Shown: positions 9,510 to 18,040 of the stretch, in pieces | Position numbering within the stretch: position 1 is the first letter of the stretch | Layout of the letters: each line of letters opens with the position of its first letter | Origin: an uncultured Cohaesibacter sp. | GTDB lineage: Bacteria; Pseudomonadota; Alphaproteobacteria; Rhizobiales; Cohaesibacteraceae | Length of the DNA stretch: 64,000 bases | Assembly: GCF_963678225.1 (NCBI RefSeq) | Contig: NZ_OY782764.1 | Coordinates: 1,431,001 to 1,495,000, forward strand | Reading direction: 5' to 3' | Notes under the pieces: generated by a model | What the model was told of the DNA's origin: nothing | What the model saw: the letters and a program-made list of their open reading frames with translations, nothing else | Database searches by the model: none | Position numbers and translations under genes: made by a program

Positions 9510-9980
9510 ATGAAGAAATCCACTCCACTTGATGCCTTTGACATTCAGATCCTGCGTTCCTTGGGGCAGGATGGACGCATGCCGCTACAGGCGCTGGCAG
9601 ATACCATCAAATTGAGCGCAACGCCGACAGCAAGGCGCCTCAAGCGGCTCGAAGAAAGCGGAATCATCACAGGATACAGCGCCCTGATCGATGAGGCCGC
9701 TCTTGGTTTTGATGTGACGGTTTTCGTCTCCGTGCAGCTGGATAGGCAAGTGGATGACGCTCTGGCCCAATTCGAGGCGGCGGTCGATACCTTCGATGAA
9801 GTGGTCGATTGTTGGCTGATGACCGGCAATCGCGACTATATGATGCGCGTGGTCACCCGCAATCTCAAGGAATTCGAGACCTTCCTTGTCGGGCGTCTGA
9901 CCAAGGTGCCCGGCGTTGCCAATATCGAGAGCTCGATCCCGCTGCGGCGGGTAAAGGAGGGGGTGGCGCGCACACCCTGA
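9510..9980 (+). CDS. Lrp/AsnC-family transcriptional regulator
   Basis: A 156-residue DNA-binding protein: AsnC-type winged helix-turn-helix in the first ~60 residues (ILRSLGQDGRMPLQALAD, then SATPTARRLKRLEESGII) and a RAM/AsnC ligand domain behind it. The order and length match Lrp-family amino-acid-responsive regulators. It is divergent from the E1-like gene across 73-91 bases, depending on the start used for that gene, and probably controls that gene in response to an amino acid or 2-oxoacid; this is inferred from the arrangement. Confidence 0.85.
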   Translation: MKKSTPLDAFDIQILRSLGQDGRMPLQALADTIKLSATPTARRLKRLEESGIITGYSALIDEAALGFDVTVFVSVQLDRQVDDALAQFEAAVDTFDEVVDCWLMTGNRDYMMRVVTRNLKEFETFLVGRLTKVPGVANIESSIPLRRVKEGVARTP

Positions 9981-10040
9981 TCTGGCTCTTTCGGACCGAA
10001 GTCTTTGCTGCTGCCAACAAAAGGCACGCGCATAGATACA

Positions 10041-10074
10041 AAAAGCCGCCACGACTATTCAATCGTGGCGGCTT
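10041..10074 (-). terminator. Rho-independent terminator of the proVWX operon
   Basis: AAGCCGCCACGA (10043-10054) pairs perfectly with TCGTGGCGGCTT (10063-10074) across an 8-base loop. Read on the minus strand the stem is followed by TTTTTG, as expected for the end of the transport operon; it may also stop the convergent Lrp transcript. Confidence 0.85.
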
Positions 10075-10125
10075 GTCTTATGGACACTCAAGACCGGACG
10101 ATGGACGCCAGATCTGTCTGGTCAC

Positions 10126-11136
10126 TTATTTCGCAGCAGCGCGAGCATCGTCGAGCCACTTGTTGACTTCGTCCTGGTTCTTTTCAATCCATGCCGCAGC
10201 CTGTGCTTTCACATCATCATCGCCTTCGTTCATGGCAGCGTTCTGTGCATAGATGTCTTGAACTGGGATGCGGACTTCTTCGAGAAGAGTCTTGATCGCA
10301 GGGTTCTTTTCGATGAAGGCATCGTTGGCAACTGGCAGGATATCAGCTGCAGCAAAGCCCATGGAGCAAGGATCGGATACGCAGGTCTCAAGACCTTTCA
10401 CGGCCGGAGCAGTTTCAACACCATCGCGTTCCGGTACGGTGATCCACATGACATCTTCACCCGGCTTCAACTGGTTAACAGTCCAGTTCGGGGTCCAGGT
10501 GTAGAACAGGATATGTTCGCCAGCTTCGTAGGAAGCAACGGCATCAGCCATGGAAGCAGAATAGCCAGCCTTGATCGTGTTGATATCGTCGCCCAGATCG
10601 TAGGCTTCCATATGTTCGGAGATCTTGACTTCGCAGCCCCAGCCCGGAGGGCAGGCAACCAGATCGGCTTTGCCATCGCCATTGCGATCGAATGCTTCCT
10701 TGACTTCTGGGCGTTTGAAGTCGTCCAGAGATTTGATGCCGAATTCATCAACAGCGGCTTTGTCGACGAGATAACCCTGAAGGGCGCCCTTCTCGGCGAC
10801 AGCACCAACGATGGAAGCGGTATCTTCAAAAGCAGGCTTGTAGGTGTCATGCAGCGGGAACCAGCCGTTGACCCAAAGATCCAGATCGCCAAAAGCGACG
10901 GACTGATAGAATGCCGGTACGTCAAGCGTGGTCGGACCATCAACAGAGTAGCCAAGTTTCTGGAACAGCTGGCTGTAGATTTCGGAGTGGAACCAACCGG
11001 TATCCCAGGTGGCCTGACCCATTTTGATGGTAACGCCTTCACCTGGCATGTCAGCTGCGATGGACGGTGCAGCATAAGCGAGTACAGCGCCGGACAGAGC
11101 GGCGGCGGCAGCAAATTTACGGATAGCATTTGCCAT
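10126..11136 (-). CDS. proX: Glycine betaine/proline betaine ABC transporter, periplasmic binding protein
   Basis: A 336-residue secreted protein of the OpuAC/ProX type. The signal peptide ends around residue 28 (APSIAA before DMPGEG). Family landmarks include GQATWDTGWFHSEI, a VNGWFPLHD segment and CPPGWGCE; aromatic residues in such segments form the cage for quaternary ammonium ligands. It is the last gene of proV-proW-proX. An 84-base gap containing a hairpin separates it from proW. Betaine specificity is a family inference; choline or other betaines are possible. Confidence 0.88.
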   Translation of the reverse strand: MANAIRKFAAAAALSGAVLAYAAPSIAADMPGEGVTIKMGQATWDTGWFHSEIYSQLFQKLGYSVDGPTTLDVPAFYQSVAFGDLDLWVNGWFPLHDTYKPAFEDTASIVGAVAEKGALQGYLVDKAAVDEFGIKSLDDFKRPEVKEAFDRNGDGKADLVACPPGWGCEVKISEHMEAYDLGDDINTIKAGYSASMADAVASYEAGEHILFYTWTPNWTVNQLKPGEDVMWITVPERDGVETAPAVKGLETCVSDPCSMGFAAADILPVANDAFIEKNPAIKTLLEEVRIPVQDIYAQNAAMNEGDDDVKAQAAAWIEKNQDEVNKWLDDARAAAK

Positions 11137-11176
11137 AATAAACTCTCCTCTAGTAATTTAGTGGTTCAAAATAGCA

Positions 11177-11207
11177 AAAGCCAGACAGACAGAGTCCATC
11201 CGGCTTT
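11177..11207 (-). other. Intercistronic hairpin between proW and proX
   Basis: AAAGCC (11177-11182) pairs with GGCTTT (11202-11207); the interior pairs partly, with wobbles (GAC/GTC). It may favour higher expression of the binding protein. Weak evidence. Confidence 0.35.
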
Positions 11208-11220
11208 CGCAGTTGTTTCA

Positions 11221-12144
11221 TCAAGCTTTTTGTTTGTCGGAAGCTGTTGCAGACTGCCCCTTGAAAATGGACGCAATGAAACCAAGCAGAGATGTGTTGC
11301 TTGTGCTTGGTTCAGCAAAGCCCTGCGTGATGCGGTCAAGAATGATCGCCAGAATGACGATACCGACACCGCCAGCGGTTGCTCCGCCAACGTCAAGGCG
11401 ACCAAGACCGGTGTTAACCACCAGCCCAAGACCGCCAGCACCAATGAGAGCGGCAATAACGACCATGGACAAGGCCAGCATCAGGGTCTGGTTTAGACCA
11501 GCCATGATAGTGCGCAGAGCCAGAGGAATCTGGACTTCCCACAGAATCTGGAAATAAGTCGCCCCGAATGATTCCGACGCCTCGATCAGATCCTTGCGCA
11601 CATTGCGAATGCCGAGGTTGGTCATGCGAATGATCGGCGGCAAGGCGAAGATAATGGTTGCAATGATACCCGGAGCCATACCGACACCGAACAACATGAC
11701 AATCGGCACAAGATAAACAAAGCTTGGAACCGTCTGCATGATATCCAGAATAGGGCGGACGATCTTCCAGGCCGTATCGCTACTTGCGGCGAGGATGCCG
11801 ACAGGAATACCGATCACGGCGCAGAAGAGCACCGATGTGATAATCATCGACAGGGTTGTCATGGTTTCCGGCCAGAGGCCGATCATGTCAATGAAGAAGA
11901 AACCGATAATGGTAACGATGGCCATGGTGCGGTTGACTACGCGCCAGGCAACCAAAGCAAAAACGAGCGTGATAATGAGCATCGGCACCCAGGCAAAGAA
12001 GCCGTCAAGCGCCTGAAGAACCTCGTTCACCGGCACCTGCATTGCCCTGAAAAACGGGCGAAAGTTAGGAACCAGAAACCCGCGAACGAAGCTGTTGACC
12101 ACGTCATCAAACGGAATGGTTAAAAAGTCTGAAGGGCTGATCAA
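11221..12144 (-). CDS. proW: Glycine betaine ABC transporter, permease
   Basis: A 307-residue multi-pass membrane protein of the BPD_transp_1 family. The region after about residue 100 carries a typical ProW/OpuAB core, including an EASESFGATYFQILWEVQIP cytoplasmic loop (the EAA motif that contacts the ATPase) and PLALRTIMAGLNQTLML. It lies 13 bases after proV. The N-terminal ~35 residues precede the first membrane segment, as in other ProW proteins. Confidence 0.9.
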   Translation of the reverse strand: MISPSDFLTIPFDDVVNSFVRGFLVPNFRPFFRAMQVPVNEVLQALDGFFAWVPMLIITLVFALVAWRVVNRTMAIVTIIGFFFIDMIGLWPETMTTLSMIITSVLFCAVIGIPVGILAASSDTAWKIVRPILDIMQTVPSFVYLVPIVMLFGVGMAPGIIATIIFALPPIIRMTNLGIRNVRKDLIEASESFGATYFQILWEVQIPLALRTIMAGLNQTLMLALSMVVIAALIGAGGLGLVVNTGLGRLDVGGATAGGVGIVILAIILDRITQGFAEPSTSNTSLLGFIASIFKGQSATASDKQKA

Positions 12145-12157
12145 GTCAGTCTCCTAA

Positions 12158-13366
12158 TTATATTGCTGCGCTTGTGATGCTGTCCGGGCCGGTTTCTTCT
12201 TCATCTGAAGCCAGATGCTCGAAGATATTCTCGGCGGAAACAACACCAACCAGCTTGCCGTCATCATCGGTTACGGCCAAAGGCATACCGGTTTGCGCTT
12301 CTGAATAGATTTCATTGAGATAAGCGTCTTGTGGCACGGTTGGCGGGTGGGCATGCATGATGTCCATGACGCGCGTCGACGTTTTTGCTGATTCCACATC
12401 GCTGCGGGTCAGAAGCCCGGCCGGAACGCCATCCTTGACCACATGAATGATCTCGGTTTCGGTCCGGTCCATTGCCGCAATGGCATCGGAAACCCGCGCG
12501 GTGAGTGGAACGCGTGAGGCATCCTCGGCAATGTCGGAAGCGGTGTAAACGCGGCTGCGGTCGATATCGGCAACAAACGCTTTCACATAGGCGTCTGCCG
12601 GATCGGAAACAATGTCCTGCGCCGTCCCTACCTGAACGAAGGCGCCATCTTTCATGATCGCGATGCGATCACCCAGAAGCAGGGCCTCGTTGAGATCGTG
12701 GGTAATGAAGATGATGGTTTTCTTCAGCTCGCGCTGGAGAACGACCAGTTCATCCTGCATCTCGCGGCGGATCAACGGGTCAAGCGCGCCGAACGGTTCA
12801 TCCATCAGGAGGATTTCCGGATCGTTGGCCAGACCGCGTGCCAGACCGACACGCTGCTGCATGCCGCCCGAAAGCTCGCCAGGATAACTGTCTGCGTGTG
12901 CATCCAGCCCCACTTTATCGAGGGATTCAAGTGCTCTCTTGTAGCGTTCCTCTTTGGGAACACCGTTGACCTTCAAACCGAAGGCCACATTATCCAAGAC
13001 AGTCTTGTGCGGGAAAAGCGCGAAATGCTGGAATACCATGCAGCATTTCTCTCGCCGAACCTTTCGAAGCTCTTCCTTTGAACAGGAGGCTACGTCGACG
13101 TCGTCGACCCAGATTTCCCCTGCTGACGAAGGGATCAAGCCGTTCAAAGTGCGCACCAGTGTGGACTTGCCGGATCCGGAGAGACCCATGATAACGAAGA
13201 TCTCGCCTTCGTTCACGTCAAAGCTGACATTGTTGATCCCGACGGTGACGCCGGTCTCGCGAAAAATCTGCTCTTTGCTTTGTCCTTGCTGAACGCGCTT
13301 CCAGCCTTCACCACTCTCATCATTAAAGAGCTTGGAAACGTTCCTAACTTTCATTTTAATAGTCAT
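12158..13366 (-). CDS. proV: Glycine betaine ABC transporter, ATPase with CBS domains
   Basis: A 402-residue ATPase: Walker [10 protein letters not shown] near residue 61, signature LSGGMQQRV near residue 165, Walker [12 protein letters not shown], switch His in [12 protein letters not shown], then a C-terminal tandem CBS region (about residues 290-390) ending in an acidic tail. The CBS pair is the ionic-strength sensor in OpuA-type systems; here that role is by family analogy. First gene of the minus-strand operon proV-proW-proX, with its promoter presumably in the AT-rich region that also lies ahead of the glycyl radical enzyme. Confidence 0.9.
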   Translation of the reverse strand: MTIKMKVRNVSKLFNDESGEGWKRVQQGQSKEQIFRETGVTVGINNVSFDVNEGEIFVIMGLSGSGKSTLVRTLNGLIPSSAGEIWVDDVDVASCSKEELRKVRREKCCMVFQHFALFPHKTVLDNVAFGLKVNGVPKEERYKRALESLDKVGLDAHADSYPGELSGGMQQRVGLARGLANDPEILLMDEPFGALDPLIRREMQDELVVLQRELKKTIIFITHDLNEALLLGDRIAIMKDGAFVQVGTAQDIVSDPADAYVKAFVADIDRSRVYTASDIAEDASRVPLTARVSDAIAAMDRTETEIIHVVKDGVPAGLLTRSDVESAKTSTRVMDIMHAHPPTVPQDAYLNEIYSEAQTGMPLAVTDDDGKLVGVVSAENIFEHLASDEEETGPDSITSAAI

Positions 13367-14142
13367 GGGTAGGCCTTTAGCACACTCGTGCTGAAAATGA
13401 AACCGTGATCAAAATTTTCATTAAAATTTCAAATTGAATGCCTAAATTAAATGCAAGATGATCCTTTTCAATTTTGAATTTTTCAGGCACGAAAACCAAT
13501 GAAATACGCTGTGTTTTGATATGTCGATTGTGAATGACTGAAGGGATATATAGTTTTACACAAAATAGCTTTTAACATGCGGTATAAATATTTAAAAACC
13601 TTGATTGTCAATAAAACATAATCTTATAAAGTATTTCAAATTTTATTATTGGTAATTCCGCATCGTGAGAGTCTGTCAGATTTGTAAATTTTAAAAAATG
13701 TAAATTGAAAAGATTTTACAGGTGAAATAATTTGTAAAATTATGAAAAAAATATCGTATACTTGTGAAATTAATCTGTATACATGGAGATTGAAAATTAT
13801 ATAGGGAGAAAAATATAGTATTATACATCTTTGTATGTGTTTAAGAAGTGGATTTATATTTTTAATATATGAAAATAAATTTAAATTTTTCTATAATATC
13901 ATACCTAGGTGGAAGTCTCTCTACATGATTGTCGTCAGGTTGTGTCTTTCAGAAAATCGCGCGAAAAAGAAAGAGCAAATAAGTACAAACGCTTAAGTAG
14001 AATGCTGCAAGTTGACTTGTGCAAATCTGTTTCATAAAAAGATTGTGCGTTATTGCGCACAATCTGGGGCGCTATGACGCAACAACGCGGAATAGCGCGT
14101 AGCGTCGTTTCGCGCGCATGATGACGCAAGCGGAGCAAGCTG
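13367..14142. promoter_or_regulatory. Long AT-rich non-coding region between proV and the glycyl radical enzyme gene
   Basis: About 780 bases without a supportable gene; 13400-13920 is far richer in A+T than the flanking genes. It must hold divergent promoters for proV (minus) and the glycyl radical operon (plus). Visible: two copies of the palindrome GTATAC at 13756-13761 and 13777-13782, exactly 21 bases apart (two helical turns), and a perfect 10-base inverted repeat at 14040-14065. I could not find a convincing FNR box. The composition suggests a curved or nucleoid-protein-bound control region or acquired DNA; both are inferences. Confidence 0.5.
14040..14065 (+). promoter_or_regulatory. 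Perfect inverted repeat upstream of the glycyl radical enzyme gene
   Basis: AGATTGTGCG (14040-14049), 6-base spacer, CGCACAATCT (14056-14065). It ends 77 bases before the enzyme's start codon. It could be an operator for the nearby XRE-cupin regulator or a leader stem-loop; sequence alone does not decide. Confidence 0.45.
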
Positions 14143-16530
14143 ATGCTTAAAACGATGACGCCTGTTTCTGACCGCATCGAACGGCTGCGGCAGAATTATG
14201 TCAATACCAAGCCCTCTATCTGTTATGAGCGCGCCAAGATCTACACACAGTCGCACAAGAAGACCGAAGGCAAGCCGACTATTCTGCGTCGTGCGCAGGC
14301 TTTTTATGATTTCTGCGCGCAATTCCAGGTCCGCATCTTTGAAGATGAACTGATTGTCGGAACGGCTGGCAAGTTCCGTCGGACCGGCATTCTGACGCCG
14401 GAATATTCCTGGCAGTGGGTCGACAAAGAAATGGACACCTTCCCGACCCGCCCGCAAGACCCCTACCAGATCACGCCGGACCAGTGCGATGTCGTGCGCG
14501 CAGAGATTTTCCCCTATTGGCATGGCAAGTCTCTTGAGGAGCATTTTCTGGCCGCTTTGCCCGAAGAGACAGCAAGAATCGCAGTGGATACGGGCATCAT
14601 CGACAACGATTCCAAATGGCGGCAAGCGGTGGGTGAAATCACGCCGGACTATGAAGGCCACCTGTTCGTCAAAGGCTATGGCGGCATTCTGAAGGATGCC
14701 GAAGAAAAGCTTGCCACGCTTGATTATCTCAACGCCGAAGATATCGACCGGATCCACTATTATCAGGCGACCATCCTTAGCGCCAAGGCCATCATTCTGC
14801 TGGCAAACCGTTATGCCGATTTGGCTGAGAGCATAGCGAAGGAGGAGGCTGACACTGATCGAAAGACCGAGCTATTGGAAATTGCCCGCGTTTGTCGGCG
14901 CATGCCTGAATATCCGCCGCAAAGCTTCCATGAAGCCACGCAATTCATCTGGTTTGTTCAGCTGGGCGGCATCATCACCGAGAATCCGCTGGCGCTCAAT
15001 CCGGGTCGCTATGACCAGTTCATGTATCCCTACTATGCGGCCGATCTGGACAAAGGCATTCTTGACAAGGCTGGCGCCAAGGAGCTGATCCACGCTCTTT
15101 GGCTGAAATATTCCGAATGGGTCTGGACCATCTCGGAAAACACCACAGGCTATTTCGCTGGCTATAACCAGTTTCAGAACCTGACCGTTGGCGGCAAGAA
15201 ACGCGATGGCAGCGATGCGACCAACGAGCTGACTTATCTTTGCCTTGAGGCAACCGATGAAGTGCGCACCCACCAGCCGGGTCTTAGTGTGCGTGTGCAA
15301 TCGGATTGCCCGCCAGAATTTCTCTATGCCGTGTCCGATCTGGTTAGCAAAGGGACGGGCTTCCCTGCCATTCATAACGATCAGGCCGGGACGCAGATGC
15401 TGCTACAGGCCGGTTACGAGCCCGAAGATGCTCGCGACTGGAACAATTGCGGCTGCGTTGTGCCTCATTTCCGCCAGACAGGGCAATGGACCAGTGCGGT
15501 CAATGTCAACTTTGCCGCAGCGATGGAATATGCCCTTAATGGGGGCAAGAGCCGCCTGACGGGCAAGAAGATGGGGCTGGATGCCAAACCACTGGCAGAC
15601 TATGCCAGCTATCAGGAAATCGAAGATGCCACCTTCGAACAGGTGGGCAATCTTATTCATCATTCGGTGGTCTCCACCGTCATCGCCCAGAAACTCCACG
15701 CGGAAATGGTGCCGCGCCCATTCCTCTCCACCTGCATCGGCCATTGTCTGGAAGAGGGCAAGGATCTTTCTCGCGGGGGCGCGAAATATAATGTCGGTCC
15801 GGTTCTGACCGGTATTGGCCTTGCGGTCGTCGCCAACTCGCTGGCCGTCATCAAGAAACTTGTGTTCGAAGACAAGGTGACCACGCTCGCCGAACTGGAT
15901 GCCGCGATGAACGCCGACTGGGAGGGCTATGACGCCCTGCGTACCAAGGCGCTTGCTGTGGTCAAATATGGCAATGACGACGACTATGTGGATGCCATCG
16001 CGCGCGATCTGGCCAATTATTATTATCGCAAAACCCGCTCCTATAAGGACAATTTTGGCTCGCCCTTCAACTCGGCTTTCATGGGCATTTCCAACTATAT
16101 CCCAACGGGGCGGATCGTCGGGGCCACCCCTTGTGGGCGCAAGGCAACCAAGCCGATCACGGAAGGGGTTTCGCCCTTTGCCGGCAGCGATGTGAAGAGC
16201 CCACTCGCAGCCATGCGCTCCAGCGCCAAGATGAATCATGATGTGCACACCGGCGGCACACTGCTCAACTTGCGCCTTAGCGAAGATCTGGTCAGCACGC
16301 CAAAGGGCAAGCGCGATCTGGGTGGCATCATCCGAGCCTATTTCTCGCTCGGGGCTTTTCATGTGCAGTTCAACACGCTGTCCACCGAGACTTTGCGCAA
16401 GGCCCAGAAAAACCCGGAAGACTACAAGGATCTTCTGGTGCGGGTTGCGGGCTACAGCACCCAGTTTGTCAATCTATCGCCTGAAATGCAGGAGGCGATC
16501 ATCGCACGGTCGGCGCATGGCAGTTATTGA
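14143..16530 (+). CDS. Glycyl radical enzyme (PFL2/HypD-like) of undetermined reaction, with a variant active site
   Basis: A 795-residue enzyme of the pyruvate formate-lyase-like family: PFL domain followed by a C-terminal glycyl radical domain. The radical motif RVAGYS is present with Gly770, and the thiyl-radical Cys is in DWNNCGCVVPHF (Cys438; Cys436 is a second Cys). In HypD, CutC, IslA, HpsG and glycerol dehydratase the Cys is followed by x-Glu, the general base; here Val440 takes that place. The remainder (YGNDDDY, RGGAKYN, GRKATKPITEGVSPFAGSD, a GGTLLN stretch) aligns well with HypD-like enzymes, so the fold is secure and the reaction is not. GGAG lies about 8 bases before ATG 14143. 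It overlaps its activase gene by 14 bases. The reaction should be oxygen-sensitive. Confidence 0.88.
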   Translation: MLKTMTPVSDRIERLRQNYVNTKPSICYERAKIYTQSHKKTEGKPTILRRAQAFYDFCAQFQVRIFEDELIVGTAGKFRRTGILTPEYSWQWVDKEMDTFPTRPQDPYQITPDQCDVVRAEIFPYWHGKSLEEHFLAALPEETARIAVDTGIIDNDSKWRQAVGEITPDYEGHLFVKGYGGILKDAEEKLATLDYLNAEDIDRIHYYQATILSAKAIILLANRYADLAESIAKEEADTDRKTELLEIARVCRRMPEYPPQSFHEATQFIWFVQLGGIITENPLALNPGRYDQFMYPYYAADLDKGILDKAGAKELIHALWLKYSEWVWTISENTTGYFAGYNQFQNLTVGGKKRDGSDATNELTYLCLEATDEVRTHQPGLSVRVQSDCPPEFLYAVSDLVSKGTGFPAIHNDQAGTQMLLQAGYEPEDARDWNNCGCVVPHFRQTGQWTSAVNVNFAAAMEYALNGGKSRLTGKKMGLDAKPLADYASYQEIEDATFEQVGNLIHHSVVSTVIAQKLHAEMVPRPFLSTCIGHCLEEGKDLSRGGAKYNVGPVLTGIGLAVVANSLAVIKKLVFEDKVTTLAELDAAMNADWEGYDALRTKALAVVKYGNDDDYVDAIARDLANYYYRKTRSYKDNFGSPFNSAFMGISNYIPTGRIVGATPCGRKATKPITEGVSPFAGSDVKSPLAAMRSSAKMNHDVHTGGTLLNLRLSEDLVSTPKGKRDLGGIIRAYFSLGAFHVQFNTLSTETLRKAQKNPEDYKDLLVRVAGYSTQFVNLSPEMQEAIIARSAHGSY

Positions 16531-17434
16531 TCGCGGTGAATTAGGTAAGATCGGTGTGGTCCTGCAAATGCAGGATTACTCCATCCATGATGGCGAAGGG
16601 GTCCGCACGACCATCTTTCTGGCTGGGTGCGGTCTCAGGTGCCAGTGGTGCGCCAATCCGGAGAGCTGGACCCAGCATAAAAAGCTAGCCTATCACGCCC
16701 ACAAATGCAAAGGTTGCCACACGTGCCGCTCTGTCTGCCTTCAAGGGCTCGACCCGGCGTCGGAAGGCTTTGATATTGCCCGCTGCACTTTCTGCGGAGA
16801 CTGCGTGGCCGCGTGCCCGGAAAAGGCACTTCAGCTCGCCTGTGAAGCGATGGATGCCGATGCGGTTCTTGACCAGATCCGCCGCGACGAAATTTTCTTT
16901 CGCCATTCCGGTGGCGGAGTGACATTCTCCGGTGGAGAGCCTTTTGTGCAGCACCAGTTTCTTCGGCGCCTTATGGCCGGTTGCGAAAAACTCGGTGTTT
17001 CTGTCTGGGTGGAAAGCTGCGGCTTTTTCAAATGGGACCAGTGCAGCGACCTGATGGCGGGGATCGATCATATCTTCTTTGATATCAAGCATATGGATAG
17101 TGAAACCCACCGGAAGTTTACCTGCTTGGGCAACGAAACCATTCTTGAAAATGCCAAGAGGATCTTCTCAGCTGGCGTTCCGATGACGGTTCGTATTCCT
17201 CTGATCACGGAAGTGAATTTGGACGGCAGGAATCTCACCGCAACGGCGCGCTTCATGCAGGACCATCTGCCGGGCAGCCGGATTGAGCTGTTGCCTTATC
17301 ATGAGCTTGGTAAAGCCAAATATAATGCGTTTCGCATGCAGGAGAGCTTTCGTAGCTTTACCACGCCAACCGAGAACCAGATTGAAGCTGCCTACAGCAT
17401 ATTCGCGCATCACGGCATTGGGCGTTATCAGTAG
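16517..17434 (+). CDS. Glycyl radical enzyme activating enzyme (radical SAM)
   Basis: A 305-residue radical S-adenosylmethionine protein. The SAM cluster motif CxxxCxxC is in GCGLRCQWCANPES (about residues 39-52). Two further ferredoxin-type cysteine sets follow, CKGCHTCRSVC and CTFCGDCVAACP, as in activases of the HypD/CutD/IslB class, and then GGGVTFSGGEP. It would abstract a hydrogen from Gly770 of the enzyme encoded just upstream. ATG 16517 lies inside the end of that gene (14-base overlap), so translation is likely coupled; the Shine-Dalgarno is weak. It converges with the XRE-cupin gene, overlapping it by 7 bases. Confidence 0.9.
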   Translation: MAVIDRGELGKIGVVLQMQDYSIHDGEGVRTTIFLAGCGLRCQWCANPESWTQHKKLAYHAHKCKGCHTCRSVCLQGLDPASEGFDIARCTFCGDCVAACPEKALQLACEAMDADAVLDQIRRDEIFFRHSGGGVTFSGGEPFVQHQFLRRLMAGCEKLGVSVWVESCGFFKWDQCSDLMAGIDHIFFDIKHMDSETHRKFTCLGNETILENAKRIFSAGVPMTVRIPLITEVNLDGRNLTATARFMQDHLPGSRIELLPYHELGKAKYNAFRMQESFRSFTTPTENQIEAAYSIFAHHGIGRYQ

Positions 17435-17958
17435 CTGACGATATTCTGGAAGACGACTATTTTGCTTGCTGCGCGATAGCCATGGGGTTGATCGGCGTAG
17501 AAGCGGAAAGATCCGCCCTCCTTGACCGTGTGCCAGTGACCATCGGCAAAGATCTCCAGTGCTCCCTTCACAACAATCACACTTTCCACCACGCCATGGG
17601 CATGGGGATCTGACATCTGGCAATGATGGTTGGTCAGGGTGATTTCATGGATCTCGAAATTCACCGCTTCGCTATAGGGAAAGATCGACACCATTTTCAT
17701 GTCGGGATCGTTTGGAAAGGTCGGACTTTCTTCCGGATCGGTTGACTGGCTGAGAAAGGCGGAAAAGGAGGTTTCCAGACCCGTGGCGATTTGCCAGAGC
17801 TTGGCAATGGTAGGACTTGATTCTTCCCTTTCGATTTGCCCGAGCATCGCCTTGGAGACACCTGTCAGTTTGGCGACATCATCAAGGCTGAGTTTGCGCT
17901 GGCTGCGTATCGTCTTCAGGTGGGCTGCGACAGAGTGTTTGAACCGGTTTTCCGACAC
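17428..17958 (-). CDS. XRE-family regulator with C-terminal cupin domain
   Basis: A 176-residue regulator: helix-turn-helix (HTH_3) in residues ~10-65 with LSLDDVAKLTGVSKAML and an IEREESSPTI segment, and a cupin_2 domain from ~residue 100 to the end carrying PHAHGVVESVIVV, GGSFRFYADQPHGY as the metal or ligand barrel. The start is GTG 17958. Such regulators sense small metabolites. Convergent placement next to the glycyl radical genes suggests that it controls them, perhaps through the 14040-14065 inverted repeat, but this is untested. Confidence 0.85.
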   Translation of the reverse strand: MSENRFKHSVAAHLKTIRSQRKLSLDDVAKLTGVSKAMLGQIEREESSPTIAKLWQIATGLETSFSAFLSQSTDPEESPTFPNDPDMKMVSIFPYSEAVNFEIHEITLTNHHCQMSDPHAHGVVESVIVVKGALEIFADGHWHTVKEGGSFRFYADQPHGYRAASKIVVFQNIVSY

Positions 17959-18040
17959 GATCGAATCTCGTTCTTCATGGTCTTTGCTGAATTATTCATA
18001 CCAGCAAGACCGCATCTCTGGCTATGCCCAAAACCAAAGG

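Noticed and set aside
13600..13625. TTGATTGTCAA as an FNR site for the glycyl radical operon
   Set aside because: The half-sites TTGA and TCAA are 3 bases apart, not the 6 of an FNR box (TTGAT-N4-ATCAA); it is also more than 500 bases from the gene.
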